Positions 7,466-16,006 of a stretch of DNA of 20,446 nucleotides are shown one piece after another. Every line of letters starts with the position of its first letter. Within the stretch, counting starts at the first letter, position 1. The stretch comes from DASZZX01 sp036260415 (GTDB taxonomy: Bacteria; Actinomycetota; Nitriliruptoria; Nitriliruptorales; JAHWKO01). The stretch is taken from positions 1-20,446 of the forward strand of contig DASZZX010000121.1 of assembly GCA_036260415.1 (NCBI GenBank). Direction: 5' to 3'. A program made the position numbers and the translations under genes. The notes beneath the pieces were generated by a model that was given only the letters and a program-made list of their open reading frames with translations, did not search any database and was not told the DNA's origin.

Positions 7466-8347
7466 TCAGCTCGTGGCGACGAACCGCGCGATGCGTGCGC
7501 CGACCTCGGGACCCGCGTCCTCCTGCACGAGGTGCGAAGCCCGGACGCTCTGCACCTGCCCGGCGGACGGGATGTCCCGTGCGAAGCGACGCGCGACCGA
7601 CAGCGGGAGGAACGGGTCGTGCGCCCCCCACAGGATCAGCGTCGGACGGTCCCAGCGGGCCAGAGCAGCCCGGACGGCCGCCATCTGGGCTGCCTCGGGG
7701 TCGTGGTCGTCTCGGGGCACGAGCAGCGGCAGCGCCAGCGGACCGGCCTGGTACTCCGGACCGGGGAACGGGGCCTCGTACGCCGCCTGCACCGGAGCAG
7801 GCACGTCGGTCAGGCACGCCCCGTCCACCATCTGCCCGATCGGTAGCTGCTCGGCGCCCGCGATCAGGCGACGCAGGGCCCGCCACGCCGGCGAGTGCCG
7901 ACCACCGGGAGCCCACACTGCGGTATCGAGCAGGACCAGTCGGGCGACCTGCCCGGGGTGCTCCACGGCCCAACGCAGGCCGACCGGGCCGCCCCAGTCG
8001 TGCACGACCAGAGTGACCGGTGGCGGAGCCACCGCCGCTAGGTGGCCGGCGAAGCTGTCGACCAGCCGGTCGAAGTTGTACCAGCCGCGGCGCGCGGGCT
8101 TGTCGCTGCGCCCGAAACCGACCTGGTCGGGGACGACCACGCGCAGGCCCGCGTCGAGCAGCGGAGGCAGCACGTGGCGCCACAGGTAGCCCCAGGTCGG
8201 CACGCCGTGCACGAGCACGACCGGCTCGCCGCCGCCCTCGTCGACCCGGGCCAGGCGCAGCCCGCCGACCTCCTCGTAGCGCGGCACGTACGGCCAGTCG
8301 GGCAGCCCATCGAAGCGCTCGTCGGGCGTGCGGACGGTGAAGACCAC
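7466..8347 (-). CDS. Haloalkane dehalogenase, alpha/beta hydrolase (HLD-I-like)
   Basis: The 293-residue product begins with the family's N-terminal signature VRTPDERFDGLPDWPYVP. It has the oxyanion motif HGVPTW (48-53), the nucleophile followed by the halide-stabilising Trp in VVHDWGG (D117, W118), an acidic residue in WGAHDPFLPL (D244) and the general base His in SHLVQEDAGPEVG (H272). The cap region SPAWRALRR...LPIGQMV...AAYEAPFPGPEYQAG...LLVP (152-211) closely follows DhlA-type enzymes, and W155 is the likely second halide-binding Trp. Such enzymes hydrolyse a carbon-halogen bond to give alcohol plus halide (EC 3.8.1.5). The GTG start at 8347 has GGAG three to four bases upstream, rather close. 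It stands alone, convergent with fic and divergent from the nitroreductase. True substrate range is unknown; an epoxide-hydrolase-like role is less likely because of the Asp-Trp pair. Confidence 0.85.
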   Translation of the reverse strand: MVFTVRTPDERFDGLPDWPYVPRYEEVGGLRLARVDEGGGEPVVLVHGVPTWGYLWRHVLPPLLDAGLRVVVPDQVGFGRSDKPARRGWYNFDRLVDSFAGHLAAVAPPPVTLVVHDWGGPVGLRWAVEHPGQVARLVLLDTAVWAPGGRHSPAWRALRRLIAGAEQLPIGQMVDGACLTDVPAPVQAAYEAPFPGPEYQAGPLALPLLVPRDDHDPEAAQMAAVRAALARWDRPTLILWGAHDPFLPLSVARRFARDIPSAGQVQSVRASHLVQEDAGPEVGARIARFVATS

Positions 8348-8478
8348 GCGCTCCTCGCTCGTTGCCGTCGGCGACCGCGCGGTGACCGCGACGCCACGCC
8401 GGCGGTCGCGACCAGCCCCCGCCGGTCAACCTACCGACCTCTACGGTGCGTGGCTCGGGCCGCAACGGCGGGAGCCTG

Positions 8479-9072
8479 ATGGAGTTCCGGGAGGTGGTGC
8501 GGCGTCGCCGCATGGTGCGCAGCTACCGGGACCGGCCCGTCGACCGGGCCGTGGTGGAGCGCGTCGTCGCCCTGGCCCGCCGCGCCCCGAGCGCCGGGTT
8601 CGCGCAGGGTCAGCGCTTCGTCGTGGTGACCGACCGACGCACCCGCGAAGCGGTCGCCGACCTGGCCGGCGAGGACAGGTACGTGGCGCGCGGCTTCGAT
8701 CCGTGGCTGTCCCGGGCCCCCGTGCACGTGGCGGTCTGCGCCGACGAGCGCGCCTACCGGGCGCGCTACCAGCAGGCCGACAAGCGCGACACGGGTGGAC
8801 CCCACTGGGAGGTCCCGTACTGGCTGGTCGACGCTGGCGCGTCGCTGATGCTGCTGCTGCTCGCCGCCGTGGACGAGGGGCTCGCCGCCGGGTTGCTGGG
8901 CAGCCACCGCATGCCGGGACTCGCCGCTCTACTGGGCATCCCGCCCGGTGTCCACCCGGTCGGTGTGGTGACGCTGGGCCATCCCGCCCCCGACCGCCGC
9001 TCCGGCTCGCTGGCGCGCGGCTGGCAGGACCTCGGCGAGGCGGTGCACTGGGAGCGGTGGGGCGGCGGCTGA
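8479..9072 (+). CDS. Nitroreductase family FMN-dependent oxidoreductase
   Basis: From ATG 8479, with GGGAG four bases upstream, the product is 197 residues, a normal length. The start MEFREVVRRRRMVRSYRDRPV is the classic nitroreductase N-terminus whose Arg residues bind the FMN phosphate. RRAPSAGFAQGQRFVVV (34-50) is the second FMN loop, YWLVDAGASLMLLLLAA (114-130) is the dimer-interface helix, and PVGVVTLGHP (160-169) is the C-terminal strand near the flavin. The family reduces nitro groups, quinones or other electron-poor substrates with NAD(P)H; the substrate cannot be told here. A weak TACGGT hexamer lies at 8442-8447. The 131-bp gap to the divergent dehalogenase shows no inverted repeat that I can find. 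The last residues WERWGGG are tail-like. Confidence 0.85.
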   Translation: MEFREVVRRRRMVRSYRDRPVDRAVVERVVALARRAPSAGFAQGQRFVVVTDRRTREAVADLAGEDRYVARGFDPWLSRAPVHVAVCADERAYRARYQQADKRDTGGPHWEVPYWLVDAGASLMLLLLAAVDEGLAAGLLGSHRMPGLAALLGIPPGVHPVGVVTLGHPAPDRRSGSLARGWQDLGEAVHWERWGGG

Positions 9073-9128
9073 CGTCCGGTTGCAGTGTGCGTGCCACCGC
9101 CGGGGCGCCGCGGGCTGCCCGGCGTCAG
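9069..9128. terminator. Inverted repeat spanning both stop codons of convergent genes
   Basis: CTGACGTCCGG (9069-9079) is complementary to CCGGCGTCAG (9119-9128) except for one bulged T, giving a 10-bp stem with a loop of about 39 bases. The nitroreductase TGA and the EamA stop lie one in each arm. It could act as a two-way terminator, but the long loop makes this uncertain. Confidence 0.4.
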
Positions 9129-10060
9129 ACCAGCGTCTCGTCGCCCACCGGGAGCGCGACCTCGTCCGGGACCTCACGCTGGCCGGCGACGACGGCCCGG
9201 TGCGCCCCAGCGACCCCGAGCAGCAGCACCGCTGCGCCTGCCACCTGTCCGGCGCCGATCGGCTCGTCCAGCAGAGCGGCGCCCCACAGCAGCGCCAGCA
9301 GCGGCTGCAGGAGCAGGGCGACCGACGTGAGCGCGGCCGGCAGACGGTGGATCGACGCGGTCAACAGCAGCCAGCCGGCCACCTGGCTGCCCAGCGCGAG
9401 AGCCAGCAACCAGCCGTTCGCCGCCCACGTCGGGGCGGGTCCCACGGCGCCCTCGACCGCCGCGAACGTGCCGGAGGCGAGCGTCGCACCGAGCGTGGCG
9501 GACGCCAGCGTCTCGACAGCGTTCGCGCCGGGACGGCGCAGACGTGCCACCCGCAGCCCCACCAGGAACCCCGAGTAGCACAGCGCCGCCACCACACCGA
9601 GCGCCACGCCGGCGAGCACCGACCCCCCGGTCACCACCGGCCGGCCGAACGCCCCCAGCAGCCAGACCCCGCCGAGCACGACCGGCAGCGCGAGCCAGAA
9701 GCCCCCGTGCGGCCGCTCGCCGAAGGCGACGAGCGAGACCAGCCCGACGAACACGACCTGCAGGTTGGGCAGGACCGTCCCTAGGCCCACCCCGATGATG
9801 CCCAGCGACGCGTGCCAGGCGATCAGGTCGGCCGCGAGGAGGACACCGGCGGCCACGGCGACGGGCAGGAGCGGCTGCCGCGCGGGGTGGCCGCGCCGCG
9901 ACCGCACCCACAACACGAGCCCGGCGAGGACCGGCAGCGCGTAGGCGTTGCGCAGGAACGCCGAGCGGGCCGGCTCCACACCGGCCAACCGCACCCACAC
10001 GCCGCTGAAGCTGATGAGCACGACACCGACCCAGGTGCTCAGCAGCGGGTGGGACAGCAC
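9125..10060 (-). CDS. EamA / DMT-superfamily permease
   Basis: A 311-residue, strongly hydrophobic protein with about ten membrane helices in two similar halves, each an EamA domain. The first half starts LLSTWVGVVLISFSGVWVRLAGVEP and contains ADLIAWHASLGIIGVGLGTVLPNLQVVFVGLVSLVAFGERP, the conserved helix 3-4 and 'GERP' end. The second half ends SVALLLQPLLALLWGAALLDEPIGAGQVAGAAVLLLGV, with the matching 'DEP'. These drug/metabolite transporters export amino acids, sugars or other small compounds; the cargo cannot be predicted. The GTG start at 10060 is preceded by GGAG eight bases upstream. The gene is divergent from the SCP2/hydrolase gene and convergent with the nitroreductase. The C-terminal 25 residues are a soluble tail. 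Confidence 0.9.
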   Translation of the reverse strand: MLSHPLLSTWVGVVLISFSGVWVRLAGVEPARSAFLRNAYALPVLAGLVLWVRSRRGHPARQPLLPVAVAAGVLLAADLIAWHASLGIIGVGLGTVLPNLQVVFVGLVSLVAFGERPHGGFWLALPVVLGGVWLLGAFGRPVVTGGSVLAGVALGVVAALCYSGFLVGLRVARLRRPGANAVETLASATLGATLASGTFAAVEGAVGPAPTWAANGWLLALALGSQVAGWLLLTASIHRLPAALTSVALLLQPLLALLWGAALLDEPIGAGQVAGAAVLLLGVAGAHRAVVAGQREVPDEVALPVGDETLV

Positions 10061-10120
10061 AGTTCCTGCTCCGGGTCGTCTCCGGATCGAGCCGCACGCT
10101 GACGTGCGCCCATCGCACAG

Positions 10121-10138
10121 GTCAGGTGTCGGCCTGAC
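10121..10138. promoter_or_regulatory. Inverted repeat, candidate operator in a divergent promoter region
   Basis: GTCAGG (10121-10126) and CCTGAC (10133-10138) form a perfect inverted repeat with a six-base spacer in the 215-bp gap between the EamA and SCP2/hydrolase genes. A second, shorter one (CGCAC 10093-10097, GTGCG 10104-10108) also has a six-base spacer. No regulator gene is adjacent, so the role is speculative. Confidence 0.3.
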
Positions 10139-10245
10139 GGCATGGCGGGCGCGCTGGTCGCCCGCGGGTGGCGAGCGCCGTCACGCGAGCGCGGCGCGGT
10201 CGTTCGGACGATGACGGCTTCCGCGCCATCCTGCAAACGGGCGGT

Positions 10246-10263
10246 TACGCTGCGGTCACCGGC
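10246..10263 (+). promoter_or_regulatory. Candidate -10 region of the SCP2/hydrolase gene (shared 18-mer)
   Basis: TACGCT (10246-10251) is a TANNNT-type -10 hexamer 24 bases before the GTG start, a sensible distance. It opens an 18-mer identical to one upstream of the SDR gene (1978-1995, minus strand). No clear -35 is visible. Confidence 0.4.
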
Positions 10264-10275
10264 GAGAGGATCCCC

Positions 10276-11532
10276 GTGACGGGCCCCCAGCGCCTCGATC
10301 GGCTCGAGACATCCCGGGTTCGCCTGCCGGCTGCCGACCGCGACCTGCGCGGCAGCTTCATGCAGCTCACCGAGCGTTTCAACGCCAAAGAGGCGCAGGA
10401 CGTGGACGCCCGGTGGGTGATCGAGATCGCCGCGCACGGCCAGTACACCATCCACATCAGCGACGGCCGCTGCTCGGTGTCAGCCGGTGCCCATCCGGAG
10501 GGTGACGCGACGCTCACCACCGACGTGGACACGTGGTTCGACCTCGTCGACGGCCGCTGCGACGGCATCTCGGCGTTCGCCTGCGGCCGCCTGGTCACCG
10601 GCGGCGACCTCAACCTGGCGTTGCGGCTGGGCTCGCTGTTCCGCCCGGGGCCGGAGTCCAGCCGCTTCATCCGCACCACCCACAGCGACGCGCACGGCGT
10701 CGAGCTGGAATCCCTGGTCGTGGGTCGAGGGACGCCGGTGGTCCTGCTGCATGGGCTCGCCGCGTCGAAGGTGTCCTTCTTGCCCATGGTGGACGGGCTG
10801 GCCGACCGCTACGAGCTGCACGCGCTCGACCTGCCCGGCTTCGGCAAGTCGGACAAGCCGCTGCCGGCCGGACGGCGCTACTCGATGCGCTGGATGGCCG
10901 ACGTGGTGCACGCCTACCTGCGCAGTCACGGCCTGCGGCGCGCCTACATCGTCGGCAACTCCATGGGCGGACGGATCGCGGTCGAGCTGGCGCTCCGCCA
11001 CCCCAGGCGGGTGGCCGGTGTCGTCGCCCTGTGCCCGGCGGTGGCCTTCGACCAGTGGCAGTGGCTGGCGCCGGCGTTGCGGGTGCTGCAGGGCCACTGG
11101 GTCGGACTGGCGCCGTTCCCCGTCCAGCGAGCGACCGTCCACGCTGCGATCGCCGACATGTTCTACGACGCGTCCGCGCTGCCACCGGGCAACCTGTCGG
11201 CGGCCGCCGACGAGTTCTTGCGTGGCGTGCGCGACCGGCGCCACCGCCTGGCGATCCTCGCCTGCGCCCGCCACCTGGGCGCCGAGCGGGCGAGCGGCCG
11301 CCGCTCCTTCTGGCGGGCGTTGGAGCAGTTGACCCTGCCGTCGTACTGGATCTTCGGGCAGCACGACCGCCTGGTCTCTTCGCGCTACAGCGAGCGGGTG
11401 CGCGATCGGCTGCCGCAGGCCCGCTGCGAGGTCTGGGAAGAGGTGGGTCACGTGCCGCAGTTCGAAGCGCCGGAGCTCACCAACGAACGCGTGGGCGCCT
11501 TCCTCGACGAGCTCGAGGCGCCGCGTTCCTGA
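10276..11532 (+). CDS. SCP2-like sterol-carrier domain fused to alpha/beta hydrolase
   Basis: The GTG at 10276, with GAGAGGA five bases upstream, gives 418 residues. Residues about 25-125 resemble the SCP2 sterol-carrier fold: RGSFMQLTERFNAKEA, WVIEIAAHGQYTIHISDGRCSV, the DATLTTDVDTWFDLVDGRCD strand-helix and GRLVTGGDLNLALRLGSLF, the usual SCP2 ending. Residues about 140-415 are an alpha/beta hydrolase with HGLAAS (oxyanion), the nucleophile elbow GNSMGG (S229), an Asp in FGQHDRLV (D364) and the His in VGHVPQFEAPE (H392); the triad is complete. SCP2 domains bind lipids or acyl-CoA, so the fusion suggests a lipid-ester or acyl-thioester hydrolase that holds its own substrate; this is inference. 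No signal peptide is seen. The gene is convergent with the next hydrolase, with only 11 bases between stops. Confidence 0.85.
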   Translation: MTGPQRLDRLETSRVRLPAADRDLRGSFMQLTERFNAKEAQDVDARWVIEIAAHGQYTIHISDGRCSVSAGAHPEGDATLTTDVDTWFDLVDGRCDGISAFACGRLVTGGDLNLALRLGSLFRPGPESSRFIRTTHSDAHGVELESLVVGRGTPVVLLHGLAASKVSFLPMVDGLADRYELHALDLPGFGKSDKPLPAGRRYSMRWMADVVHAYLRSHGLRRAYIVGNSMGGRIAVELALRHPRRVAGVVALCPAVAFDQWQWLAPALRVLQGHWVGLAPFPVQRATVHAAIADMFYDASALPPGNLSAAADEFLRGVRDRRHRLAILACARHLGAERASGRRSFWRALEQLTLPSYWIFGQHDRLVSSRYSERVRDRLPQARCEVWEEVGHVPQFEAPELTNERVGAFLDELEAPRS

Positions 11533-11543
11533 CCGGCGGCTGC

Positions 11544-12509
11544 CTACAGCCCGTGACGGGCGTACCAGCTGGTGACGACCTCGACGAATACGTCGGGACA
11601 CTCCAGCATCGGCGCGTGCCCGATCTCCCCGAACACGTGCTGATCCCAGTCGCTGCGCCGCTCCACGAGCCCGGCGATGACGTGCGCGGAGATCAGCCGG
11701 TCGGCGTCACCCCAGAGCAGCAGCGTGGGGGCGGTCACCGCGTCGACGGCCGCCAGCGCCTCGCGCCCGTCGGCGAGCATCACCACCAGCGACGACGCCG
11801 CTTCCACCAGCGCGCGGCGGCGCCAGCGGTTGACGCGGGCGGCCTCGAGGCTGTCGACCAGTGCCGCCCGCATGGACGGGCGCACGCAGGACACGTTGGC
11901 CAGCACCGACGCGAACGAGTCGTCGATCAGCTCCTCGGCGGTCCTGGTCCGCATCACCACCTCGACGACGAGGGGTCCCACGCCCGGCATCGCGGCGGGC
12001 AGGACGCGCGAGATCGCCCGGGCGGGGATGCGCCACATGTCACGTCGGGGCGCCGGCAGCGCCGGGTTCACCAGCACCAGGCCGCGCACCGCCTCCGGGT
12101 AGCGGGCAGCCGCCAGGGTGGCGATGAGCCCGCCCATGGAGTTGCCGAAAAGGACCACCTCGTCCCACCCGAGCTCCTCCAGCAGCGCGCCCACGAAGCC
12201 GACGTTGGCACGGACGCGCGCGGACCCACCCTCGGGCACCTCCGTGCTCCCGAAGCCCGGCAGGTCGACCCCCACCGTGGCGCCGTGCGCGCTGAGCGGG
12301 CGGAGCACGTCGAGCCAGTTGCACGCCGAACCGCCCAGGCCGTGGATGAACAGCTGCGGGATGCCCGGTCCGGTGGCGTCGTGGCGCAAGACGGTGACGG
12401 GATGACCACGCACGTGGAGGGTCTCCTCGCGGATCCCCGTCCAGGCCGGGTCGCAGCTCTCCCAGTCCCCGCGCCGCGTGGCGGTGGGCAGCGACACCGC
12501 GGCAGTCAC
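11544..12509 (-). CDS. Alpha/beta hydrolase
   Basis: A 321-residue alpha/beta hydrolase with a full apparent triad: oxyanion region FIHGLGGS (54-61), nucleophile elbow FGNSMGG (S124), acid in LLWGDADRLIS (D270, less likely D268) and base in IGHAPMLECP (H298). The cap region (residues 150-255) is helical and Ala/Arg-rich. The start is the GTG at 12509, which overlaps the TGA of the DUF255 gene as GTGA, so the two are coupled in one operon. The N-terminal 25 residues contain WESCDPAWTGIREETLHVRGHPVTVLRHDATG, a short beta entry into the fold; there is no export signal. It resembles the hydrolase half of the facing SCP2-fused gene in its GNSMGG elbow and DRLxS acid motif, but lacks the SCP2 domain. 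Substrate unknown. Confidence 0.87.
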   Translation of the reverse strand: MTAAVSLPTATRRGDWESCDPAWTGIREETLHVRGHPVTVLRHDATGPGIPQLFIHGLGGSACNWLDVLRPLSAHGATVGVDLPGFGSTEVPEGGSARVRANVGFVGALLEELGWDEVVLFGNSMGGLIATLAAARYPEAVRGLVLVNPALPAPRRDMWRIPARAISRVLPAAMPGVGPLVVEVVMRTRTAEELIDDSFASVLANVSCVRPSMRAALVDSLEAARVNRWRRRALVEAASSLVVMLADGREALAAVDAVTAPTLLLWGDADRLISAHVIAGLVERRSDWDQHVFGEIGHAPMLECPDVFVEVVTSWYARHGL

Positions 12510-14578
12510 GCGGTCACCTCCAGCAGGCCGCGCAGGTCGTCGGGGTCGGTGACCGGCTGTTCGCACGCGAACTCGCGGCAGACGTACGCGGCCGGCTGGC
12601 CGCTCACCTCGCCGCGTCCGGCCAGGAGGGGGACCACACCCTCCGGCACCGGCGGTGCCGCCACCGCGACGACAGTGCCCGGCAGCGGCCGCGCCCACAG
12701 CTGACGCAGCAGCAGGTCGCGGGCCGGCCCGGGACGACCGACCACGGCCACCTCCCGCGGTCCGGCCAGCAGGTGTTCGGCCACCCGCAGCAGCCAGCCG
12801 TGGGCCGTGGGGGCACGCTCGGCGTCACCCTGGAACAGACGCAGCACCTCCTCCGCCAGCTCCCGCCACTTGGGGTCGCCCGTGTACCCGGCGAGCCGCG
12901 CGGCGACCTCACCCATCACGCTGTTGCCGGACGGCACGGCGTTGTCCCAGGTGTCCCGCGGGCGGGTGTAGAGCGTCTCGGCGTCGTGCGCGGTCGTGAA
13001 GAAGCCGCCCTCCTCGTCGTCGTGGAAGCGTGCACGCGCCTCCTCCGCCCAGCGGGTGGCCGACTCGAACCAGCGCACGTCGCCGGTTGCGGCGTACAGG
13101 TCGAGGCAGGCCTGGGCCAGGAACACCACGTCCTCCAGGAAGGCCGCCACCGTGGCGGTGCCGTCCTTCCAGACGTGGTGCAGGCGGCCGTCGACCACCA
13201 GCGAGCGGTGCAGGAAGTTGGCGGTGGTGACCGCCGCGTCGAGCAGTTCGGGCAGCGCGAGGTGCATGCCGGCCAGGGCGAGCCCGCGCACGGCGAGCGC
13301 GTTCCACGAGGTGAGCACCTTGTCGTCGAGCCCCGGGTGGACGCGTTGCTCGCGGCGCTCGTACAGGGCCTCCCGCACCCGACGCAGGTCGTCGAGGAAC
13401 CCGGCTGGGTCCAGACCGCGCTGTTCGCAGAAGCGGTCGAGCGCGACCGGCTGGTGCAGGATGTTGACGCCCTGCGGGCCGTGGCCGTGCGGGTCCGACC
13501 AGTTGCCGGTGGCGCTGACCCCGAAGAAGGCGGCGAAGCGGTCCGGGTCGGCCCCGGCGTCGCGCACCACCTCGGCGAACTCGTCCATCGACCAGACGAA
13601 GAACTTGCCTTCCACACCCTCGGAGTCCGCGTCGGTCGCGGAGTACAAGCCGCCGTGCGGGTGGCGCAGCTCACGCAGCAGGTAGTCGGCGGTCCGCTGC
13701 GCGACCCGGTCGAAGCGCGCCTCGCCGGTGACCGCCGCGGCCTTGGCGTACACCCCCAGGAGCAGGGCGTTGTCGTACAGCATCTTCTCGAAGTGCGGCA
13801 CCAGCCAGCGGGCGTCGGTCGAGTAGCGGTGGAAACCGCCGCCGACCTGGTCGTGCAGGCCGCCCCAGGCCATGGCGTCGAGTGAGTGGGTGACGGCGGC
13901 GAGCGCCTCGGGGTCGCCGGTGCGCACGTGGCGGTCGAGCAGCCACTCGAGCGTCATCGCCTGGGGGAACTTCGGTTCCTGCCCGAACCCTCCGAGCGTG
14001 CGGTCCCACGCGCGCAGCGCCGCCGGGGCCGCCCGGTCGGAGACGGTGGGGTCGGCGGCTCCCTCGGCGGACGGCCCAGCGCGTCCGCCGATCGCAGCCG
14101 CGATGCGCGACGCCGACTCGGAGATCTCGTCGCGTCGCTCGTCCCACGCCTCGTTGACCGACCGCAGCACCCGCAGGAAGCCGGGCATGCCCGACCGCTC
14201 CTCCTTCGGCCAGTAGGTGCCGCCGAAGAAGGGCTCACCGTCGGGGGTGAGGAAGACCGACATCGGCCAGCCACCGCGCCCGGTCAGCGCCGTGACCGCG
14301 TCCATGTACACCGCGTCCACGTCGGGGCGCTCCTCGCGGTCCACCTTGACCGCGACGAAGTTGTCGTTCAGCAGGGCGGCCACCTCATCGTCCTCGAACG
14401 ATTCGTGTGCCATCACGTGACACCAGTGGCACGAGGAGTAGCCGACCGAGAGGAACACCGGGACGTCGCGGCGTCGTGCCTCGGCGAACGCCTCCTCCCC
14501 CCATGGGTACCAGTCCACCGGGTTGTCGGCGTGCTGCTGCAGGTAGGGGGAGACGGCTCCCGCCAGGCGGTTGGCCAC
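12506..14578 (-). CDS. DUF255 thioredoxin-fold protein (YyaL / SSP411 family)
   Basis: The 690-residue length is normal for this family. The N-terminal domain opens MANRLAGAVSPYLQQHADNP and VDWYPWGEEAFAEARRRDVP, then FLSVGYSSCHWCHVMAHESF with the redox CHWC motif (C50, C53), then VKVDREERPDVD and GRGGWPMSVFLTPDGEPFFG, the cis-Pro side of the thioredoxin fold. The long C-terminal part (residues about 170-690) is an alpha/alpha-barrel of the six-hairpin glycosidase type, with GGGFHRYSTDARWLVPHFEKML and DWGNAVPSGNSV-like (DTWDNAVPSGNSVM) family motifs. The family is widespread and its biochemical role is not established. The GTG at 14578 has GAAGGA upstream; a possible TACCCT -10 lies at 14621-14616. 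It is first in a two-gene operon with the alpha/beta hydrolase downstream. Confidence 0.92.
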   Translation of the reverse strand: MANRLAGAVSPYLQQHADNPVDWYPWGEEAFAEARRRDVPVFLSVGYSSCHWCHVMAHESFEDDEVAALLNDNFVAVKVDREERPDVDAVYMDAVTALTGRGGWPMSVFLTPDGEPFFGGTYWPKEERSGMPGFLRVLRSVNEAWDERRDEISESASRIAAAIGGRAGPSAEGAADPTVSDRAAPAALRAWDRTLGGFGQEPKFPQAMTLEWLLDRHVRTGDPEALAAVTHSLDAMAWGGLHDQVGGGFHRYSTDARWLVPHFEKMLYDNALLLGVYAKAAAVTGEARFDRVAQRTADYLLRELRHPHGGLYSATDADSEGVEGKFFVWSMDEFAEVVRDAGADPDRFAAFFGVSATGNWSDPHGHGPQGVNILHQPVALDRFCEQRGLDPAGFLDDLRRVREALYERREQRVHPGLDDKVLTSWNALAVRGLALAGMHLALPELLDAAVTTANFLHRSLVVDGRLHHVWKDGTATVAAFLEDVVFLAQACLDLYAATGDVRWFESATRWAEEARARFHDDEEGGFFTTAHDAETLYTRPRDTWDNAVPSGNSVMGEVAARLAGYTGDPKWRELAEEVLRLFQGDAERAPTAHGWLLRVAEHLLAGPREVAVVGRPGPARDLLLRQLWARPLPGTVVAVAAPPVPEGVVPLLAGRGEVSGQPAAYVCREFACEQPVTDPDDLRGLLEVTA

Positions 14579-14722
14579 GGCGCATCCTTCCGGCCGCGAA
14601 CGGTGGCCTCCCTACAGGGTAGGAGCCGCTGCGGGCGCTGGCAGCCCTTCCCGCCATGTGTGATCGGCCAGTCACGAATCGTTCCCGAACATGCCCTTCT
14701 GCTGGGCTGCCGCACCCGGACG

Positions 14723-16006
14723 TCACCGCCCGCTCCCGCCGGCGATCTCGCGCATGGTGCGCCAGGCGACGAGCCCGGCGGCGAACGTGAGCGCACCGGC
14801 GACGTGCACCGCCCACACCAGGCTCAGCGCCCCGGCCACGAAGCCGGCCATCAGCGCACCGACCGCGTAGCCGATGTCCCGCCACCACCGGTAGACCCCG
14901 ATCGAGGTGGCCCTCCACGCGGGCTGGGCAGCGTCGCCGACCGCCGCCAGCAGCGCCGGGTAGACCATGGCGGTGCCGACGCCGAGCAGGCTGGAGCCGA
15001 CCATGCCGGTCAGGAAAGGGCGGGACAGGCCGAACCCGATCGTGGCCAGGCCGGCCGCCTGCACGAGCATGCCCCACACGACCAGAGGTTTGCGGCCCAC
15101 CCGGTCGGAGAGCGGTCCCGTGATGACCTGGCCCAGCCCCCAGATCACCGGGTAGACCCCCTTCAGGATCCCGATCTGCGCCACGCCGACCCCCGCCGAC
15201 GCGAACAGCACCGGCAGCACGCCCCAGCTCACGCCGTCGTTGAGGTTGTTGACCAGGCCAGCCTGCGAGGCCCCGAACAGCGTCCGGTCGCGCCAGGACG
15301 TCTCGGCCACGACCCAGCCGGTGGACGGCCGCGGCGGCGGCTCGCCGTCGGGGCTGCGCTGGCGGGCCTCGAGCGCCGCGTGCGGGCGCGTGTCGCGCAC
15401 CACCAGCGCCGACAGGGTGAGGCCGGCCGCGGCGTAGGCGATGCCCAGCCAGAACGGCTGCGGCCGCAGTCCCGCGGTGGACGCGATGTAGCCGGTGGCC
15501 AGCGCGGTGAGGCCGACGGCGGTGTAGCCGGAGGCCTCGTTGAGACCCATCGCCAGGCCGCGCTGGCGGGGTCCGACCAGGTCGATCTTCATGTTGACCG
15601 CCATCGACCAGGCGAGACCCTGGTTGATGCCGAGCAGCACGTTGGCGGCGACGATCCACCACCAGGACGGTGCGTAGCCGAGCAGGAAGGGGACCGGCAG
15701 CCCGACCAGCCACCCGGCCACGAGCACCGCCTTGCGGCTGTGCCGGTCTGCCGCCACGCCGGCGGCGAGGTTGCCGACCGCCTTGACCACCCCGAACGCG
15801 ACGATGAACGAGAACGTGACCAGCTCGGAGGTGAGGCCGAACTCCTCGGTACCCACCAGCGGCAGCACCGTGCGTTCGAGGCCGACCATGCCGCCGACGA
15901 AGAGGTTGACCGTCACGAGCAGGGTGAACTGCCGCCAGTTCTCCCGGAGCCCCAACCGCACCTGCCGGCCGTTGGCACCGCGCGGGCGGACGGCGGGCGC
16001 GGTCAC
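14723..16006 (-). CDS. Major facilitator superfamily (MFS) permease
   Basis: A 427-residue protein with about twelve membrane helices. It has the MFS loop 2-3 motif in GVAADRHSRKAVL and its repeat in the second half as GPLSDRVGRKPLVV, which fixes the topology (cytoplasmic N-terminus). A hydrophilic central loop (RPHAALEARQRSPDGEPPPR, residues about 210-245) joins the halves. The GTG start at 16006 overlaps the TGA of the metallo-beta-lactamase/rhodanese gene (GTGA), so both are one transcription unit and probably one function. The substrate cannot be read; given the partner, export or import of a sulfur compound or organic thiol is a reasonable hypothesis. The 144-bp gap to the DUF255 gene holds a partial palindrome GTGA-N8-TCAC at 14660-14675, with no clear terminator. 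Confidence 0.9.
   Translation of the reverse strand: MTAPAVRPRGANGRQVRLGLRENWRQFTLLVTVNLFVGGMVGLERTVLPLVGTEEFGLTSELVTFSFIVAFGVVKAVGNLAAGVAADRHSRKAVLVAGWLVGLPVPFLLGYAPSWWWIVAANVLLGINQGLAWSMAVNMKIDLVGPRQRGLAMGLNEASGYTAVGLTALATGYIASTAGLRPQPFWLGIAYAAAGLTLSALVVRDTRPHAALEARQRSPDGEPPPRPSTGWVVAETSWRDRTLFGASQAGLVNNLNDGVSWGVLPVLFASAGVGVAQIGILKGVYPVIWGLGQVITGPLSDRVGRKPLVVWGMLVQAAGLATIGFGLSRPFLTGMVGSSLLGVGTAMVYPALLAAVGDAAQPAWRATSIGVYRWWRDIGYAVGALMAGFVAGALSLVWAVHVAGALTFAAGLVAWRTMREIAGGSGR

Noticed and set aside
8424..8429. TTGACC -35-like hexamer on the minus strand upstream of the dehalogenase gene
   Set aside because: No TANNNT hexamer lies 16-18 bases downstream, so I do not call a promoter.
14660..14675. 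CRP-like palindrome GTGA-N8-TCAC
   Set aside because: The CRP spacing is N6 within TGTGA-TCACA; here it is eight and the outer bases do not match. Too weak to call an operator.
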